A stretch of DNA of 64,000 nucleotides from Varroa destructor (lineage: Eukaryota; Arthropoda; Arachnida; Mesostigmata; Varroidae). Below, piece after piece: positions 13,200 to 27,983 of the stretch (positions are counted from its first letter, which is position 1; the number at the start of each line of letters is the position of its first letter). The notes under the pieces are model-generated. The model saw only the letters and a list, made by a program, of their open reading frames with translations. It was not told the DNA's origin and made no database searches. The translations under genes and the position numbers were made by a program. Location of the stretch: NCBI RefSeq assembly GCF_002443255.2, contig NW_019211455.1, positions 39,063,014 to 39,127,013 of the forward strand, written 5' to 3'.

Positions 13200-15657
13200 A
13201 TTGGATTTACGCTATCACATTCAAAGAATCATTGTTGACCGACGATTGGTGACGACTTTCAACGCTGCGAGAACAAATCTATGTGATAAAAAATTAGAGG
13301 AATTCCAGCCGACGCGGCGGCGTTTGGGTCAGTTGTGGGAAAGCAATGAATCACGAACGGGCCGCTTATAAACAGAATCAACGAGGAAATTTTCGAACGC
13401 TGCTATTTTTCCTGCAAATCTAAGTTGTGGCGATATCGTACGATGTTGCTGCTACTTCCACAAGGCAATTTTCGTGTCGGGCCTTGGGCCTCAATTTCGT
13501 CTGTTTCCTGCGTTCCTCGGCGGGACCGCCGCTACTGTTGTTGTTGTTTGCTTTTCTACTGATTTGTTTGGCCTTTTACGGTTATCGCTTTACCTATTAG
13601 CACTGTTTCATGTTATTGTTGCTATTGATGTTCGTATTTCTCTTGCAATTGCTCAAGCTGTTATCTTCATCGTCCTCATCAGCTACTGATCTGGTATTTA
13701 ACTTAATCATGAAGTTAGAACCAGCTGCCACGCCATTTTTTTACGCCCCTAAGCAAGTTACTTCCTTGAAACAGTTTGAACTTTTCATTCATTCATTCAT
13801 TTCCTGGCCCCTTGCATACCAGTCCTACCCCCTTTTTTTCTCTTTAACTGCCCTTTCTTGTTCGGCCAGCCTGCCCTCTACTATCCATTTGTTGTATCCT
13901 TCGTATTGTCAGCCCTTTCGGGTTCCTTTTTCAACTCTTCGCGCGGAAGAGCGACTTTTTCCAGGTGTCTTATATTCTCTTCTTGTTTGAATCCCTTTAA
14001 TCAGAACTACAACAGAATTTCTACAAAATATCACTGTATTTTTAAATTTCGTCACGATAGAAGCTCAAATACTGCCCAGACGCATGGGAAAATTATGCCA
14101 AAGGTGCGTTACGCAGGGGTGGTTCTGTCGCTTTCCTTGTGGAAATTCTACTGCAAAAAATTTTTCTCGTTATGGCTAACCAATTACGGAAACCAATTTC
14201 TTGCTCAAGTTTTTCTCAACTTTTTCCGTTATTATTATTATTATTAAAAAGACCGATACGTGAATAGCTATGATATCAGCAAAGACCCAAAATGTCACCG
14301 ACTTCATCACTGAATAGTTCCTGCTACAAAAAGAAGCTTTGAGTTTGGGTGCCACCCGAATTGACTCGGTCTATAAGTGATGAAAGATGGACCACATATA
14401 ACAATAATATACAAATAAAGAAATGTGTTGTACGATCTGCGGTAGCCCTAAACCGCCGCTCAAGGGAACGTTTGTGGGGTTGTGCGTGTGGGAGGCGCTG
14501 TCACCTAACGAAACGATTAATTCGTACCTTTACTACAGTCAACAACAAACACACTATTGCAATCAGCCATAATTGGTGAGCTAAAAAAAATTCGGATCTA
14601 ATGGACACCAGGCTATCATCATCTGTTTCGGTCTCTGCGGAACTGCCTTAATGCCTCAGTTTATCTAGTTTTAATGAAAGGACACAACCATAATTTGTCA
14701 GAACTTTTCGCCGCAGAAGTTTCACAAAGATGCATTACTAGAATAATCACACAGCGCATATTTAGTTTTATTAATGTTGTTCTTGGATAAAAATGTATCA
14801 GCTTCAATTTTGGTTCAGAGACCGTCAGTACTTTTTTTTGACAAGTTACTAGAAGTATACTACTAGTACTAATAAGTCGTTTTTCAGAAACATCTATCTA
14901 AACTTAAACTAAAGCCAAGGCTTAAAAGATACGAGAAAACAATTCATCTAAATAAGCTTGGAAAGGTTTAAAGTTTTTGGCTAGTTAAGCGTATGTCAGA
15001 TATCTTTTTCTTAACTAAACTAGCTTTATTAATCGGCCAGGAGAATTATGTTTGTGAATATTACCGAATGATGATATGAAGACATCAGATCTCTTCCTGT
15101 ACTTCTCTAGAAGAAGTCTGCTCGAAGAGTATCGAAAAGTGTGCTAATTCTGATCCTTTTGGATACCCTCCAAGTTGTAAAGGCAGTAAAAATATTTTTG
15201 CTTTGCTCCCTCTTACGGATTTTTTAGTCAACATTTTCCGTGTTCTCGTTAGCAGGTGGTAACGAAAATTGTACACCGCAGCTGAAGCACTACTTCAAAA
15301 AACGCAACAAGTTCTAATGTTGTCGGAATGATTTACATGTATAGCGTTTATTATCTCATATGACAAGTCATAGTAGGGCGTGCTTTTTAATGATTATCGC
15401 AAATAAATGGAGGTTTGGAAGGCAAAATGAGAGCTTGGAAGTTGATTAACCGCCAATTTCTTTTTTCCTTGATGACCATGTTCACAGTCACCCGGTGCTA
15501 CGTGTATGTGATGCGTCTAGAACCGTACGCCACATGTTAGAAATGATAGCGTAAGGATTGTAAAAATAACAGAAACGAAGAGTTCAAAGGAAAAGAAAAG
15601 GAAAGAGAAGCAGTTACAGGATGAAGGAGAACAAATCGAATTTCCGTTCCACCTACA

Positions 15658-15675
15658 TAGCTAGCTAGCTAGCTA
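15658..15675 (+). repeat. (TAGC)n microsatellite
   Basis: Four AGCT/TAGC units in a row. It is self-complementary and could form a small hairpin. Confidence 0.9.
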
Positions 15676-18044
15676 TCCATCTATTATAGATACTTATTCC
15701 CTACACTAGCTTTGCTTTGTACATCAAACGCTTTTTCGGACCCTGCATGCTAAAAACGAGTTCGTCGACGAGATGTCTTTCGTGAGCGTGCGGCAGCTTC
15801 GTGCATGCACAATACAAGATTTATGTTGACAAGGTTATTGGTAACAACCGTATATTAATAAAGATAGTATATCATTGCGCACTGGAAGATCTATTTCTTC
15901 AAACTAAGTTAAGAGGTACGTAAGCTAAAATCAAGATGAAAAAAAAACAACGAAACAAAAATAGAATTTGTACAAAATGTATATTGGCAGCTGGTCGAAC
16001 CTAATCCTGTTCGTACCGTATTTAAGTTGATAAGCCTAGGGAGTTGTACGCTCGAAGCTGTACTTCTGGTAAGGAAAAAACAATTCCGTTTAAACAACAA
16101 CTACCACTATAATATTACAGTAGACCGATGTTCTTCAGTAGGTGTTGTTCAATAGGTGCGATCGTACTCGCAAGCTATGCACGCTTCATTAATACATCAT
16201 GGGCAAGAAGAGCCATGGACAGCGGTCGTGATGTACACTTGAGATATAGTGCCATTGCCTTTATCTGTTCACCCGTCGGACGACAGACGACCTTTAGTGG
16301 CACTAATAGAGCTGAAGTACGGGTGCGACAGCAATAGTTCCTAGAATAAACGTTCTCATTACTTCACGTTCGTGACACCGTCGATTTAGAGACGCTTTAT
16401 ACGTAGTACCGAAACGATATTTAAGCCGTACTGGCATTCGAGTTCACGCTCAATCAGGTAATTGCTGATTCAGTTATCACTATTTCGATAACGCATTGTG
16501 TTAAACTTCGTTTTTCTTCTTCTAGTAGACCCGTCATTGAATTACCTTGAATCTGAACAAATAGAAATTGTATGGACAACTTAAATAGCGATTAAAGTTA
16601 AACAACATAAAATCTAGAATTGACGGTCTTTTTCTCGAATCGGCTGGGAATTCTCAAAACTTTAACCTGGCTTCAATCGTGCATATTCGTTTGTGAACGA
16701 GAGATCTGAGGGGGTAGTTGTGAAATCGTCCATATGAGATTGCTTCCGACCTTTGATGGCAGTGAGTTTGTTCTCTGTCGGAGTAAAGGGAACTGAGCCT
16801 ACGAAGTGGCACACATCGAATTATGCATAGATATACTCTATTCTATAGCCGATTCTTGCTATGCAGTCTTTCATGCCAAATTTGTAGCTAATGTCTGAAG
16901 AAGGACTACCCAAAAGAGGTGCTATACCGAAAACATTTCGAGTATTTTGCAATCTATGGGGCGCTCAAGCGCCTAACTCGAGCCTACGTTCGCGTTGAAG
17001 TCCTATGTGTCATAGTCATGAATCAGTACAAACATGTATATTATGGCATTAAGCGAACAGATGGAATGAACTGAATAGTACGGAAGCATCTTCACTGCTC
17101 TACCTCGTCTAAGGTTTTTCAATTTTAGAAAGATCTTACAAGAAATTTCAGGTTCATTAAAAATCAGGGACGTTTCTGAACAATAGAGCAAAGGTAATTG
17201 GCATCGGAAGACAGCAATGATGTTTTTAATATTCTTCGGGAAAATCTAGTGGAACACTGTAAAAAAAAAACCTAGTAAATTATCCTTCACTGCCGTTTTG
17301 CCCTCTCACTATATACGTTGCAGAAACAACTTGTTCAGCTTACTTAGCATCTCAACTGATCACATTATACAAGGTCTGTGAAAAAAACTAAAAAACCTTC
17401 TTTTATCATGGGACGCTTCTACCACATTAAAAAGACCCATAACAGAGCATAGAGGCAAATATTGTAATTTATAGTTACACATATATGCCATACACGAATG
17501 TTCAATATAATTAAAAAATTATACTTTTTTGACACACTAAACAACAAAATGTAGCAAAATCAGTAACCTCCACTAGCCATACTGCGAGAAATTTCACGTA
17601 AAAGATACAATACAATTACTAATGATGTTACAGACAAAAGTAATAATCTTCATCGCTTGGACTAATTCTAATTGGATACCGCTCCTTAAAAATGGTCTTA
17701 TTTCACAGACACTTGTTTTTCTCGAAGAAGATACAAACCGAACTAAGCAAGCAGCGAAAGTAAGTGATGCATCGCTTATATTTTTCAGCCCACGATGAAG
17801 CACGCTTGCCGAGATGAAACAATGCTGGGGTCCCCCACTGCCCCACCTGTGTTAATTGGACTTACATTTGATACGTCGAGGGGGTTTGATTGTTAACATG
17901 ATACGACATTTATAGTATAAGCGAAACCGCAATAGTCACTTGTTTATGCAGCTGATATATGCTATCATCGTTTTAGAAGTAAAATTATTGGTCTGTTCCG
18001 TCGGGTGACAGACGGGTATTGATATATTTAGATGATTAAGCTTA

Positions 18045-18171
18045 CAGCGTAAAGGCTTGAAGACGATGGAGAGGATCAACCTTCAGCTATATGAAGGTCG
18101 CTCGTCGTCGTTGGAACTTGGTATTCAAAGTACTCCAGACAGGCACTCTAGGTACTTATTAAATAAAAAGG
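18045..18171 (+). CDS. Possible isolated coding exon
   Basis: An open frame runs from an acceptor-like AGCTTACAG to AAAAAG|GTAAAG. It contains MERINLQLYEG, SSSLELGIQSTPDRHS and RYLLNKK. Composition and boundaries look exon-like, but there are no neighbours to join it to and no family resemblance. Low confidence. Confidence 0.15.
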
Positions 18172-20016
18172 TAAAGTTATTGGAGCAACGGAGAGCGGAT
18201 TACCAGAATCATATGTCTAATTATACATGTCTTGAAATCCTGATGCTACACATATGTATGTGGTGAGCGGTATTGGATAGACGAAGTGTGATCGCGTTCT
18301 AACGCGAACAAACGTTGATTTCCTTACTATAACATTTCAATAAAGATTCTACATATATTATTCTACAAAGTTGTATGAGCACCTTGTACGATGCGTGCTG
18401 ATACTATAGTTATTATTGTATTTAAAAGTGGCACGATTATCTTCATAAGTTATTGTTTATTAATTGTTTTTGTGTTATACATTACTTCCTACGGCTGGCC
18501 TCCGACGCGAAGCTAAACTGTATACCAAAAGCAACTATAGCGAATGCTTACCTTTTTTTTTTTTATCTTCATTTGAACCGTTACTATGTTTGGCCAAATT
18601 TATAATGAACAAAAGAAAAGGCATGGGGCCTCACGAGAGACGACTTGCTTCACCCTCTGGTTAAGGTACGGGTACAGATCAACGCGACAAGAGGCGTATC
18701 TTGGGCATTATTAAACTAATTTAGCCCGAATACAGAGCCTCAACCCATTGGGAATCAGATCCCTATTATGGTAGCGGCTTTGTTCGACTCAATGAGGGAA
18801 TATTCACCACGATGACATAAGAAGACCAGATGGAATTGATGAAGCAAAATAATAGTTGTTTTTGCAACACAATCACAGCCGATGTACACACAAATAGACA
18901 GTTAGCGAACAACAGTGACGAGAACTGATAACACGCTCATAGAACGCAGAACGCGCAGGCTCATAGCGACCGTATCATTTTATTCAAGCGACAACCCCAA
19001 TGCCAAATGACACAGTCCAGCGTTTTTCTACTAGAATCATGCAAACATAATAGGAAATACATCCCCATTCATCCTAAAACGCAGTCGCTACTGGCTGCTC
19101 GCGGGTCAGATTTCCACACAGTCAAACCCACTTTAGTCGGGTCACAGTCGGAGAAAAAATCCAGGTAACGTTCGGCATCCGATAACAATATTTGATGTCA
19201 TTATTAGGGAAAGTGGACACTGTTGCTACCGCCAACAGTAAAATCTATCTAAACAAACGCAGTGAGAGTGAAATATTGCGGGAAAGGTGCGAAGGCGTGT
19301 GTACTAGGCTAACCAAATGAAGCATGGAGAAAGGAAGAGACCGATGATCCTTCGAGATCAATTAGCATAAAATAGATGATTCGAGTAGCTCCAACGGAAA
19401 AATTGGTACATTACCATGGGGCCATCGATGACCGAAGTTTTCGGCCTTGAAACATTGTTGCCATGGTATATAGTTACCATGTCACAGCTTTGTTGAAGAA
19501 ACCCAAACAAGACATGTCTTTGCTAAATGTTTTAGTAGGCGCGTGTCGCTGATACTATAGCTCGAGGGCTCGTTTATACATAGAAATAGCGACGAGCGAC
19601 ATTAGAAATAAAAGCTAAATATAATAAAAGAATATCGTTTTGCGTTTAGGACGGTCAGGAAGAGTAATTAAGATGCCTCGAACACACGGGAAATACTTCA
19701 AGATCTGCTCAGTCGTAGCATATGCAGTAATTAAATGAGACGAGAGAAAATTCAAAATGTTCAGATATCTGTATTTGCCGAAACCTGCCACAGATAGCTA
19801 AGCTATTGGTAGCTCAGTACTTTCAACCTGTTGCCGTACGTCACGAGAGGTTAACATGGTGGTTTAGCGGGTGGAAACAACGATATTTGAAAAAAGTACA
19901 TGGCCGTAGCATCTGCGTAACTAGATCGTTTAACCAAACTTGCTCTAAAATAATAAACTATTTCAAACAAAAGTGTTAATGACATCGAATCCTCGAACAC
20001 ATTTCTAGATAGAAAT

Positions 20017-20055
20017 AGAATAAAACAGAAATAGAGAATATTTCTATTTTATTCT
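20017..20055 (+). repeat. Inverted repeat, 17-base arms
   Basis: Arms 20017-20033 and 20039-20055 pair with a single mismatch around a five-base loop. The arms are AT-rich. No flanking duplication was seen. Confidence 0.85.
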
Positions 20056-23000
20056 GAAGTAAATTCGCTCTAGAGTAGCTCCCGGACTTCAGCTCATTAA
20101 TAATCATGGCGACATCAGGTTCTGCCGCCTGATTTTTCATGAATCTTCACTTGTTTAGCTCTGAAATTGTTTATTTCATTTAGGCGGTTTCTGATCTCCG
20201 TTCAAGTCATGCAAATCATTTTACTAGGCCAATATTAGAAACACTAGTATACAATTCGACCGTTAGGGTTCGGTCAGTGGAAGGGGAACACGTCGATTTA
20301 CACACACATTTGAAACGCTTCCTTTTTTATATATTAAAGTCATTGGTGATCAGGTCCAGCGGAACTATTTTCGCCACACTGCCGCGATCGTATTCCAAAC
20401 AAGTTTACTGAATTATGTAAATTCGTTAAGCAGTCATTTGTAATAGCGATTAAAATCACTTTACCCACTGAATTACTTATTCATTCTAAATAAACAAGTA
20501 AAGATCGCGCAAATTTATAGGCTACTTGTTGCAACAATATCCAACGCGGTGGACAGTGACGTTCTGTTCTAGGGAGCAAGTATATTATCGCCTGTATGAC
20601 CTGCAACCGTTACGTTCTCTTGGGTCTGTACCCAGTCCTGTCGCATCGCAGACCTCAGCAGGCGAAGGATAGGTTATGGACTATGATCCTTTGTAAAACG
20701 TCCTGCTGGAAACTATTCTTCTTTTTTGCGTCACACTTCTGAGTTATTGCGTGGAGAAGACGAAGCTGAAAGCGGCCGCCGTCCATATGAGTTTCTATGT
20801 TTAGGAAGACGAATAAATGTTCATTTTTTGTAGGTTAGGATATTTTTGTCTCCTTAAAGCTGGCTTCTCTACAGAAATAGGAAAACGCTGCCAATTTAGA
20901 CCTGTGTCCACAGCAATCGTGTACAATATATTTTGCCGAAATTAAAAAAAAGAGTGGAGTAACACAATGCTTTTCAATGGAATAATTTTGCTACTTGAGA
21001 ATGTAACGGATAAATTCAGCCACTGGTTCGGCAAAAAACAAACCCTAACAAGTTTCATTTTGTGGCTTATATACGGTCAAGGACAACTTCGGGTCCTTTT
21101 ATAATTTTCCATGTAAACAAGCTTCAAATTTACACGTGTGAATTAGAATTATGTGGGTTGGCACAAAAAATCCTTGCAAAAGAATATTATTATTATTATT
21201 ATCGTCCTTACGATCGGTACCACATTCAGCTTGACGAGTTTGGTTAACTGAGAACAGATACATGGTCCGTTTGGTGTAAGTAGTGTACACTAGGTGCGTT
21301 AAGTATACTGAATCTGCGACAGCCGTCTGATCGAACGCCTAACACTCTAAAGTTCCAAACATAAACTGCGGAACTTACGTGGTAAGCCACGAACTATTAT
21401 AATAGCTACTAGCACTACATTATAAGTTGAATTTGGGCATTCCAGTCTCTAAATTTTGATCTCTGCGATAGCAGTATGCATTGAAATGGGCTTAGGCTCC
21501 CTGAACATGGCTGCGTTCACCATTTCTCTAAGCAGCTCTTGGAGGGCTTACATTACAATAAACCCTTGCTTGTCTAAGAGACTAGATATAACACTTAACT
21601 TTAATAACCGAGGACTGATCAATACATTAAACATCGTATTGAAGTCTGCTAAGATATTGCTTGTAAAGGATACGACTTTCTTTCACGTTACTGCTCTTAC
21701 TAGTTTCTCGCCAAAGGCCACAATATTTAGTCTTTGGTGCACAGAAATGCATCTCTGTTTCTGTATGGGGACATCTATATGTACGTATCTTTCTTAAGAG
21801 TACAATAACGCTAACGTATAGCCGAAGTATGAAATAGGTTAGGTTATTAGGAGCGTTCTTAGCGTAAACGCTAAGACGTGTGTCAGCTTCTTATACTTCG
21901 CTTTGAAACACTCCGATCCTATACGGATCATAAGTCGCTACAGATTACGGGAAACGTTATTTAGCACTCCTTTAGACGGCTTCTCTCAGCAGAGCACGAA
22001 ATGTCTAGACTTGAATTTGCGTGTCGTTAGTTATAGCAAACAAATACGCACTTTAGAGTCTAGGGCTCGTTAAATGGTTCGTTCAATGTTCAGAGCACAA
22101 GGCGTTACGGAACCATTTAAACTATATTTTGAGTCTTTCTGTTCCGTTTCAGCGCTTCTTCTAGCTTATACCTTTTGAACATTTTTTTTCAGCCTTCGTA
22201 TAATGAGATCTCCTGAACTTACTTCCTTACAAAATCCTCTTAATAGAAGAGTGTCGTTTTATAGTTCACTACTCATCATACGGTTCGTTTATCTCTCTGG
22301 GCGTTCGTTTTCTTAGTAAGACGTATTCAAATAATTAGATATTAAACTTAAAGCCAGGAACAGGGACAGCCAGGACAAGCAAACAGAAGTACCTTTTACA
22401 TTTATTGTGAAAACACTCGACGACAATAATTTAGATCAACCGGGCACAGGGACACCCGACGAACTACACTTGACAATGCCGGCAATAGTTAGCATCCCTT
22501 TGCCCCTTAAATATGATGTGTGGGCCTTTATTCTGTCATTTATTGATATCGTGCATTATCAAGCCTGTCTGCATGTATTATTAGCTTGTTCAAAAGGTCA
22601 TTTCCGCGTTTGCTTTTTTATTTTGTTGTGCTACACAGCTTTTGGAAGCTCTCTTCTTTTGGCTTTTCAGTACTTTATGACTGTTCTGCCCACCAAACAA
22701 AATGCTACATAGAATTCGGACTTTGCAGCGGGTGCATTTCGCTTCCAAAATATGATACTTTCGATGTTTCCTAAAGTTAAAACCGGATTTATGATAACGA
22801 ACCGTTACCGAAGTGGAAGAGGACGATTTTGCGGAAAAAAAATGTTTAATTAAAGTATTTAGAATAATAACAAATATCCTTTGGGTCTTTCATCTTTATC
22901 GTGATCTTGCATTGGTTTGCTATAAAATTCGACATATATATATATATATTTTTTTTTTTTATTACATTTATTATACAATATATTATTATAATTGTTGAAT

Positions 23001-26000
23001 ATTGGTTTTTCGTCTATTACTTTCTGAAAACTTTTCCTGTACGAAGAGGACTTATATAATGAAAGGCTTATTTTTCCAGCACTACAAGAAAAGCAAGCTG
23101 ACTTATGGAACCGTGGCACGTTCTACTTACGGAGCACCATGATGAGGCTTTTAAGCTTTTACTAGAAATAATGTTACTTCAGTTTACCGAAAACCATTTG
23201 CTTTGTATCTGGCTGTTCCACGAGAGAGTATGCCAACATATTGCGCCTAGCCAACCGCATATTTTATTCAATTCGAGTTTTCGACCCGGATCTATTTATT
23301 ATTTACATTTGGTTTGAGTTTTTGCTTTTAGATCTATACAGCGTGTTTCCTGCCGCTACTTATCATTTTGTACCATCTGTTTCTCCATGGAGTACCTGTC
23401 ACCTTGCCTACATGTCCTTCCTGCCTTCGGCACTGTACGTGTTGAAGCTGCACATTTTGAACTTTGCTTATAGGTAACTTACACTCTATGATTCTGCACG
23501 CGAGCATGTTTTTACGCGCCTGCTCTGAAGAGAACTATCGACGTGCTCGATTACTTACTGAATCCCGTTGTGCGTCGGTTCATTATTTCCTGGCCAATAT
23601 GAAATCCTGCTACTTTTTACAAATGGCAGTTGCACCCACAGTGGTGGTTAAAGTCGAGAGGCGTTTTTCTTGTTCTCTCTCTCCTCGTTTTTAAAAGAAA
23701 ATCCTATGGTTATCGGTTGACAAGCTCCTTTTACAGAATAACTTAGCCATTTATGGCCACACGTAATTTGTGTTTTAGAGATGTTCATTAATTTTTTTTT
23801 TGTTTGTTGAACATCCAAGCTGTCGTTCACGTCGCATTCATCGGCCGTTCACGTCCTCATTACAACCCCGGGTCTCCTAAAAGATCGTTTCGGGTTATAT
23901 TTTATAATGTTTAATTCCTCGCGGAATTATCAGGTAATACTGTGTCTCTACCTTCATCTTTTTTTAGTTGAATTAAATTTATATAAATTAACGCTAACTT
24001 ATTCATCGATTTTACGCAACATTTGGATTCCAATACAAATGTGATTAAATAAAAAAGAACCGAAACAAAGCTTGATGATAATGACCTATACCATAGCATA
24101 CTAGTATTCAGAGTTACCTAGAGTTTTCTCGTACAAAACATCGGCTCCGGCACTTTTTCCAACTATTCTTGTTTACCCATCCGTTATATCTATGCTGGTC
24201 TTTCTATGCAGCAGAGAACACGAATCAGACTGCTTCAAACATCCCACTTACTCGTGCTATATAGTTTATTGTTACACAATAGTTGTTCTAACTGGTACGC
24301 GTTTCTGGATTAGTATAGCGAAACCAAGCCGGGCAAAATGCAGATACGCCGCACGACCCTACCAAGAGCCATGCCTATAACACAAGCTTACATCGAGGTC
24401 ACCTGAAATTCGTTGGATTTTTCCCCAGTATATAGCTACTGTACAGAGCCTACTGCTATCAAAAGGTCTCCTATTTTAGGCGCAACACGTTCCCCTGTAA
24501 ACTTGATTTTTTAATCATGTTTTATGTAGCCATATATTTTTCGAACTATATTTACCGTAAAATTATTATTTTTCAGCTATTACTCACACGTCGAATAGGC
24601 ATGGTTTCCTTCTAACTTTTTGCTACATCCTAGGTGTGTGTATTTCAATATCCTTTAAAGTATCGAACATTGTCAGCACTTGAGAGTTCTACTTTCGTTC
24701 AAGAATTTCCTGTAGGTTTCATGCAAATCCCTGTAGCATACATGCGATCACAAGCTAACAACGTAGGTATTAAAAATATAATTGTTCGGTAAAATTAAAA
24801 AAAAAATACTAACAATAGTTAAAATATTTAGATATTGGCTTGTCTTTGTTTTTGCTGAAGCTTAGAAAGAGCTATCGAAGGCTACCACAACAAAAGCTGT
24901 AACAATGAAACATCGACCGAAAATAGCAGAAACTCATATATTACTAGGGAACTGTTATCGCTGGCAAAAAATAAATTTAAAAATTCGTTACTTAACACTG
25001 TAAAATACGTTGAGCGGGACTAATTTCAAGGTCGAAACAAAGTTTGTGCCGAGATCTGAAAAATGTTCCCTAACAGGCTTAGGACACATGCTATTGCGGC
25101 AATAGAAGGTCCTCCTCGAAGTTTAGTTATTCCTGGACGCCTTCCTCGTAAATCCTACCGATATCAAGATAAGCACAGGTAATAAACTATAAGTTATCAG
25201 TAAATACATTTATCGTTTTTTCTATTTTGTACGTACACAGCTATTTTTCATCATCGGCTTGATGGCTTTGCTATATTCATCCAGCGCAATATTCATCATT
25301 TGTCTTCGTATTAAATCTACTTTCTTGTTATTACGTTTTCCTTTTTTTCCCGGCCTTTTTCGGGTCTTTCTTGGGCCGACTCATTATTTTGATCGAACCC
25401 CTTTAATTTTTTTGTCCTACCAAACGCAGATCAGTTTATATATATTTTCTGGTGTGTTATTACAGCTGTAGCCGCTGCCTTCTTCTGTTGAGAACGAAAA
25501 TTAGACACATGTCAAATCATTAATTTTTGGCATTATATAATTTTTACTGATAGAGTAGAGCAGGTGGTTTTTAACGAAATTTATAACGATAAAACGACAA
25601 AGCGTGATTCATCAAGCGGATAGCACGAAGCAAGGGACAAAATTGCTGAAAGACAAGCAAGTAAGTTGCATTTCCTTTCATATGGAATAGAGGAATTCAT
25701 ATGGTCACTGGGGCTGAGCGTCGTTTTGACGCATGGGCCAGGTTAGATATCGCGATGATCCTACATATTTAAGAAGAGTTGGGCAGTAAGTAGTAAGGAT
25801 ATTCGGAGTGTCATTCAGTATATTGGTAATGAAAATTTGATTCTATGCTGAATATAATGTAAAGATAACATCCGGTATCTTTGATGTTAGCCATTGCAAA
25901 AAGTTATCTATCTTAGGTGCAATTTCACGTTTGAGAATCGTTCATGGATATCAAATATAAATTATGCAGATTTTTTTTTTTAACTGTCTTATAACAACTA

Positions 26001-26219
26001 GTCTTCCCAATGTTGTAAACAAATACTTTGCTGCACAATTTACCATTTCTGTTTTCCTTTTTTTTTTTTTTACTGTTTTACATTTAAACTTTGAAAATTT
26101 TTTTCTTTTTATTTAAGCCATTACATTTATGGTTTATCGCGGAATTTTTAATCAGATCGGTTATTGTAGTGTATGCATGTGGGAAATTATAAATCAGTTG
26201 TCTAATTATGTGCATGATA

Positions 26220-26671
26220 CACAGAACACAATCGGGCGCTCGAGTTCGAAAAGCTCGCTCACTTAAAAGGAGCTCTAGGCGGCGCTAAAATTGACCGAAC
26301 TCGTAGCTTATTTAGTCAACTTTAGAGAGTGGTATGGGGCCCTTAAGATGGATGAATAAAAAAAATCACCGTACATACAAAAAAAAAAAGTCCCCACAAG
26401 TTACTATGAAAGCTTTAGTTCTGATAAGTAATCTGTGGTATCGGCAGCGTTCAACTTCAAATAAAACATTTGATTCTACAAATGATAAAATCCCATTATG
26501 TGTAAGATGCCTAATTGTTAAAACTGTAAAGCAGTTGACCATAACTTGGGCAGGGCACAAAACTTGCGTGTGTGTACCCCCGAAGGATGTTTCATAAGGT
26601 CAAAAGAATGATAGCTTATTCCTGATTATTATTACTTACTGTTATTTTCGTTTGTATTTTATTTCAGAAGT
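26220..26671 (+). promoter_or_regulatory. HSP70 upstream region with 5'UTR intron end
   Basis: The ATG is preceded by a splice acceptor (26654-26666 region), so at least one 5'UTR exon lies upstream. A short GC-richer stretch at about 26232-26310 stands out from the T-rich flank and is the most likely promoter or first-exon area. I looked for spaced nGAAn heat-shock-element arrays and found only one weak TTCGAA-containing match, so heat inducibility is not supported by sequence. Confidence 0.35.
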
Positions 26672-27983
26672 ATGGCACCTATATACGCAATGGGTATCGA
26701 TCTCGGTACCACCTACTCGTGCGTAGGAGTTTTTCAAAATGGCAAAGTCGAAATTATTGCTAATGACCATGGTCTACGGACCACTCCCTCAGTCGTTGCT
26801 TTTACAGAAACAGAGCGCTTTATTGGAGATCCAGCTAAGTCGCAAGCGTCAATTAATCCAAGAAATACCGTATTTGACGCTAAGAGACTAATTGGGCGTC
26901 GCTTCGATAGCAAAGAGGTTCAGGAAGATATTAAGCATTGGCCATTCGAAGTTATCAATGAAAACGATAAACCTAAGATACAGGTAACCTTCAAAAATAA
27001 ACTCAGAACATTTGCTCCTGAGGAGATTTCTGCGATGGTGCTAAGTAAAATGAAGGAAATCGCTGAGACTTACCTTGGTGTAAAGGTGGTCCATGCCGTT
27101 ATAACCGTACCAGCTTATTTCAACGACTCCCAAAGGCAGGCAACAAAGGATGCGGGCTCGATTGCTGGATTAAATGTTTTACGCATCATTAATGAGCCAA
27201 CCGCTGCCGCAATTGCATATGGATTGGACAAGAAGCTCAAAGGGGATCAGAATGTTCTTATTTTTGATTTAGGAGGAGGAACGTTCGACGTATCAATCTT
27301 ATCTGTTGGCGATGGGTCTATGTTCGAGGTCAAAGCTACTTCGGGAAACACGCATCTTGGAGGAGAAGACTTCGACAACCGAATGGTTAAGTTTTTTATA
27401 GATGATTTCAAGTTAAAAACAAAGAAAGACTTGTCAACAAACCCCCGAGCTATGAAACGGCTTCGAACAGCATGCGAGGCAGCGAAAAGAGCATTGAGCT
27501 CGTGCACCGAAACAACAATAGATCTCGATGCACTTCATGAAGGAATTGACCTGTTTGCTAGAATTACGCGAGCACGCTTTGAAACGCTTTGTCTAGATTT
27601 GTTCAAAGCCACTTTAGAACCAGTAGAAAGAGCATTGCGCGATGCGAAATTACAGAAAAAGGATATTCACGAAATTGTAATGGTCGGTGGGTCTACTCGA
27701 ATTCCGAAAGTTCAGTCGTTGCTGAAAGAGTTCTTCGATAACCGTGAATTGGATATGTCGATTAATCCTGACGAGGCGGTAGCGTACGGCGCTGCGGTGC
27801 AGGCCGCTATCCTTTCTGGGCAAAAGGACCGCGCAATTAATGATGTTCTTCTTGTAGACGTCACGCCTTTGTCACTAGGTATTGAAACTGCTGGCGGAAT
27901 AATGGGCGTAATCCTTCCACGCAATACGAGCATACCCTGCAAAATTACAGAATGCTTTTCCACATACGAGGACAATCAAACAG
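26672..27983 (+). CDS. HSP70 coding exon 1 (ATPase domain and start of peptide-binding domain)
   Basis: This exon carries 437 codons plus one base: the whole nucleotide-binding domain, the linker and the first strands of the peptide-binding domain. It ends in codon phase 1 at a CAG|GTTAGA donor. The reading frame runs five bases past the exon end before a stop. The ATG lies five bases after a 5'UTR intron acceptor (TATTTTATTTCAG), in good context. Confidence 0.97.

Larger units (their letters stand above)
8741..26219. other. Long stretch without a recognisable gene
   Basis: About 17 kb of AT-rich DNA with T-runs, small microsatellites (13.2, 14.2, 15.7, 21.2 kb) and frames of at most about 130 codons without family motifs. 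Two or three (18.05, 21.46, 22.41 kb) look mildly protein-like, but none can be joined into a gene. A large intron of a gene beyond the left edge, or intergenic DNA, would both fit. Confidence 0.5.

Noticed and set aside
19800..19870. tRNA-like box A (TAGCTCAGT)
   Set aside because: There is no box B at the right distance and no cloverleaf.
21456..22712. Two plus-strand frames of 113 and 101 codons with hydrophobic stretches
   Set aside because: Both rely on non-ATG starts, with no splice context or motif. They are within the length expected by chance in this much AT-moderate DNA.
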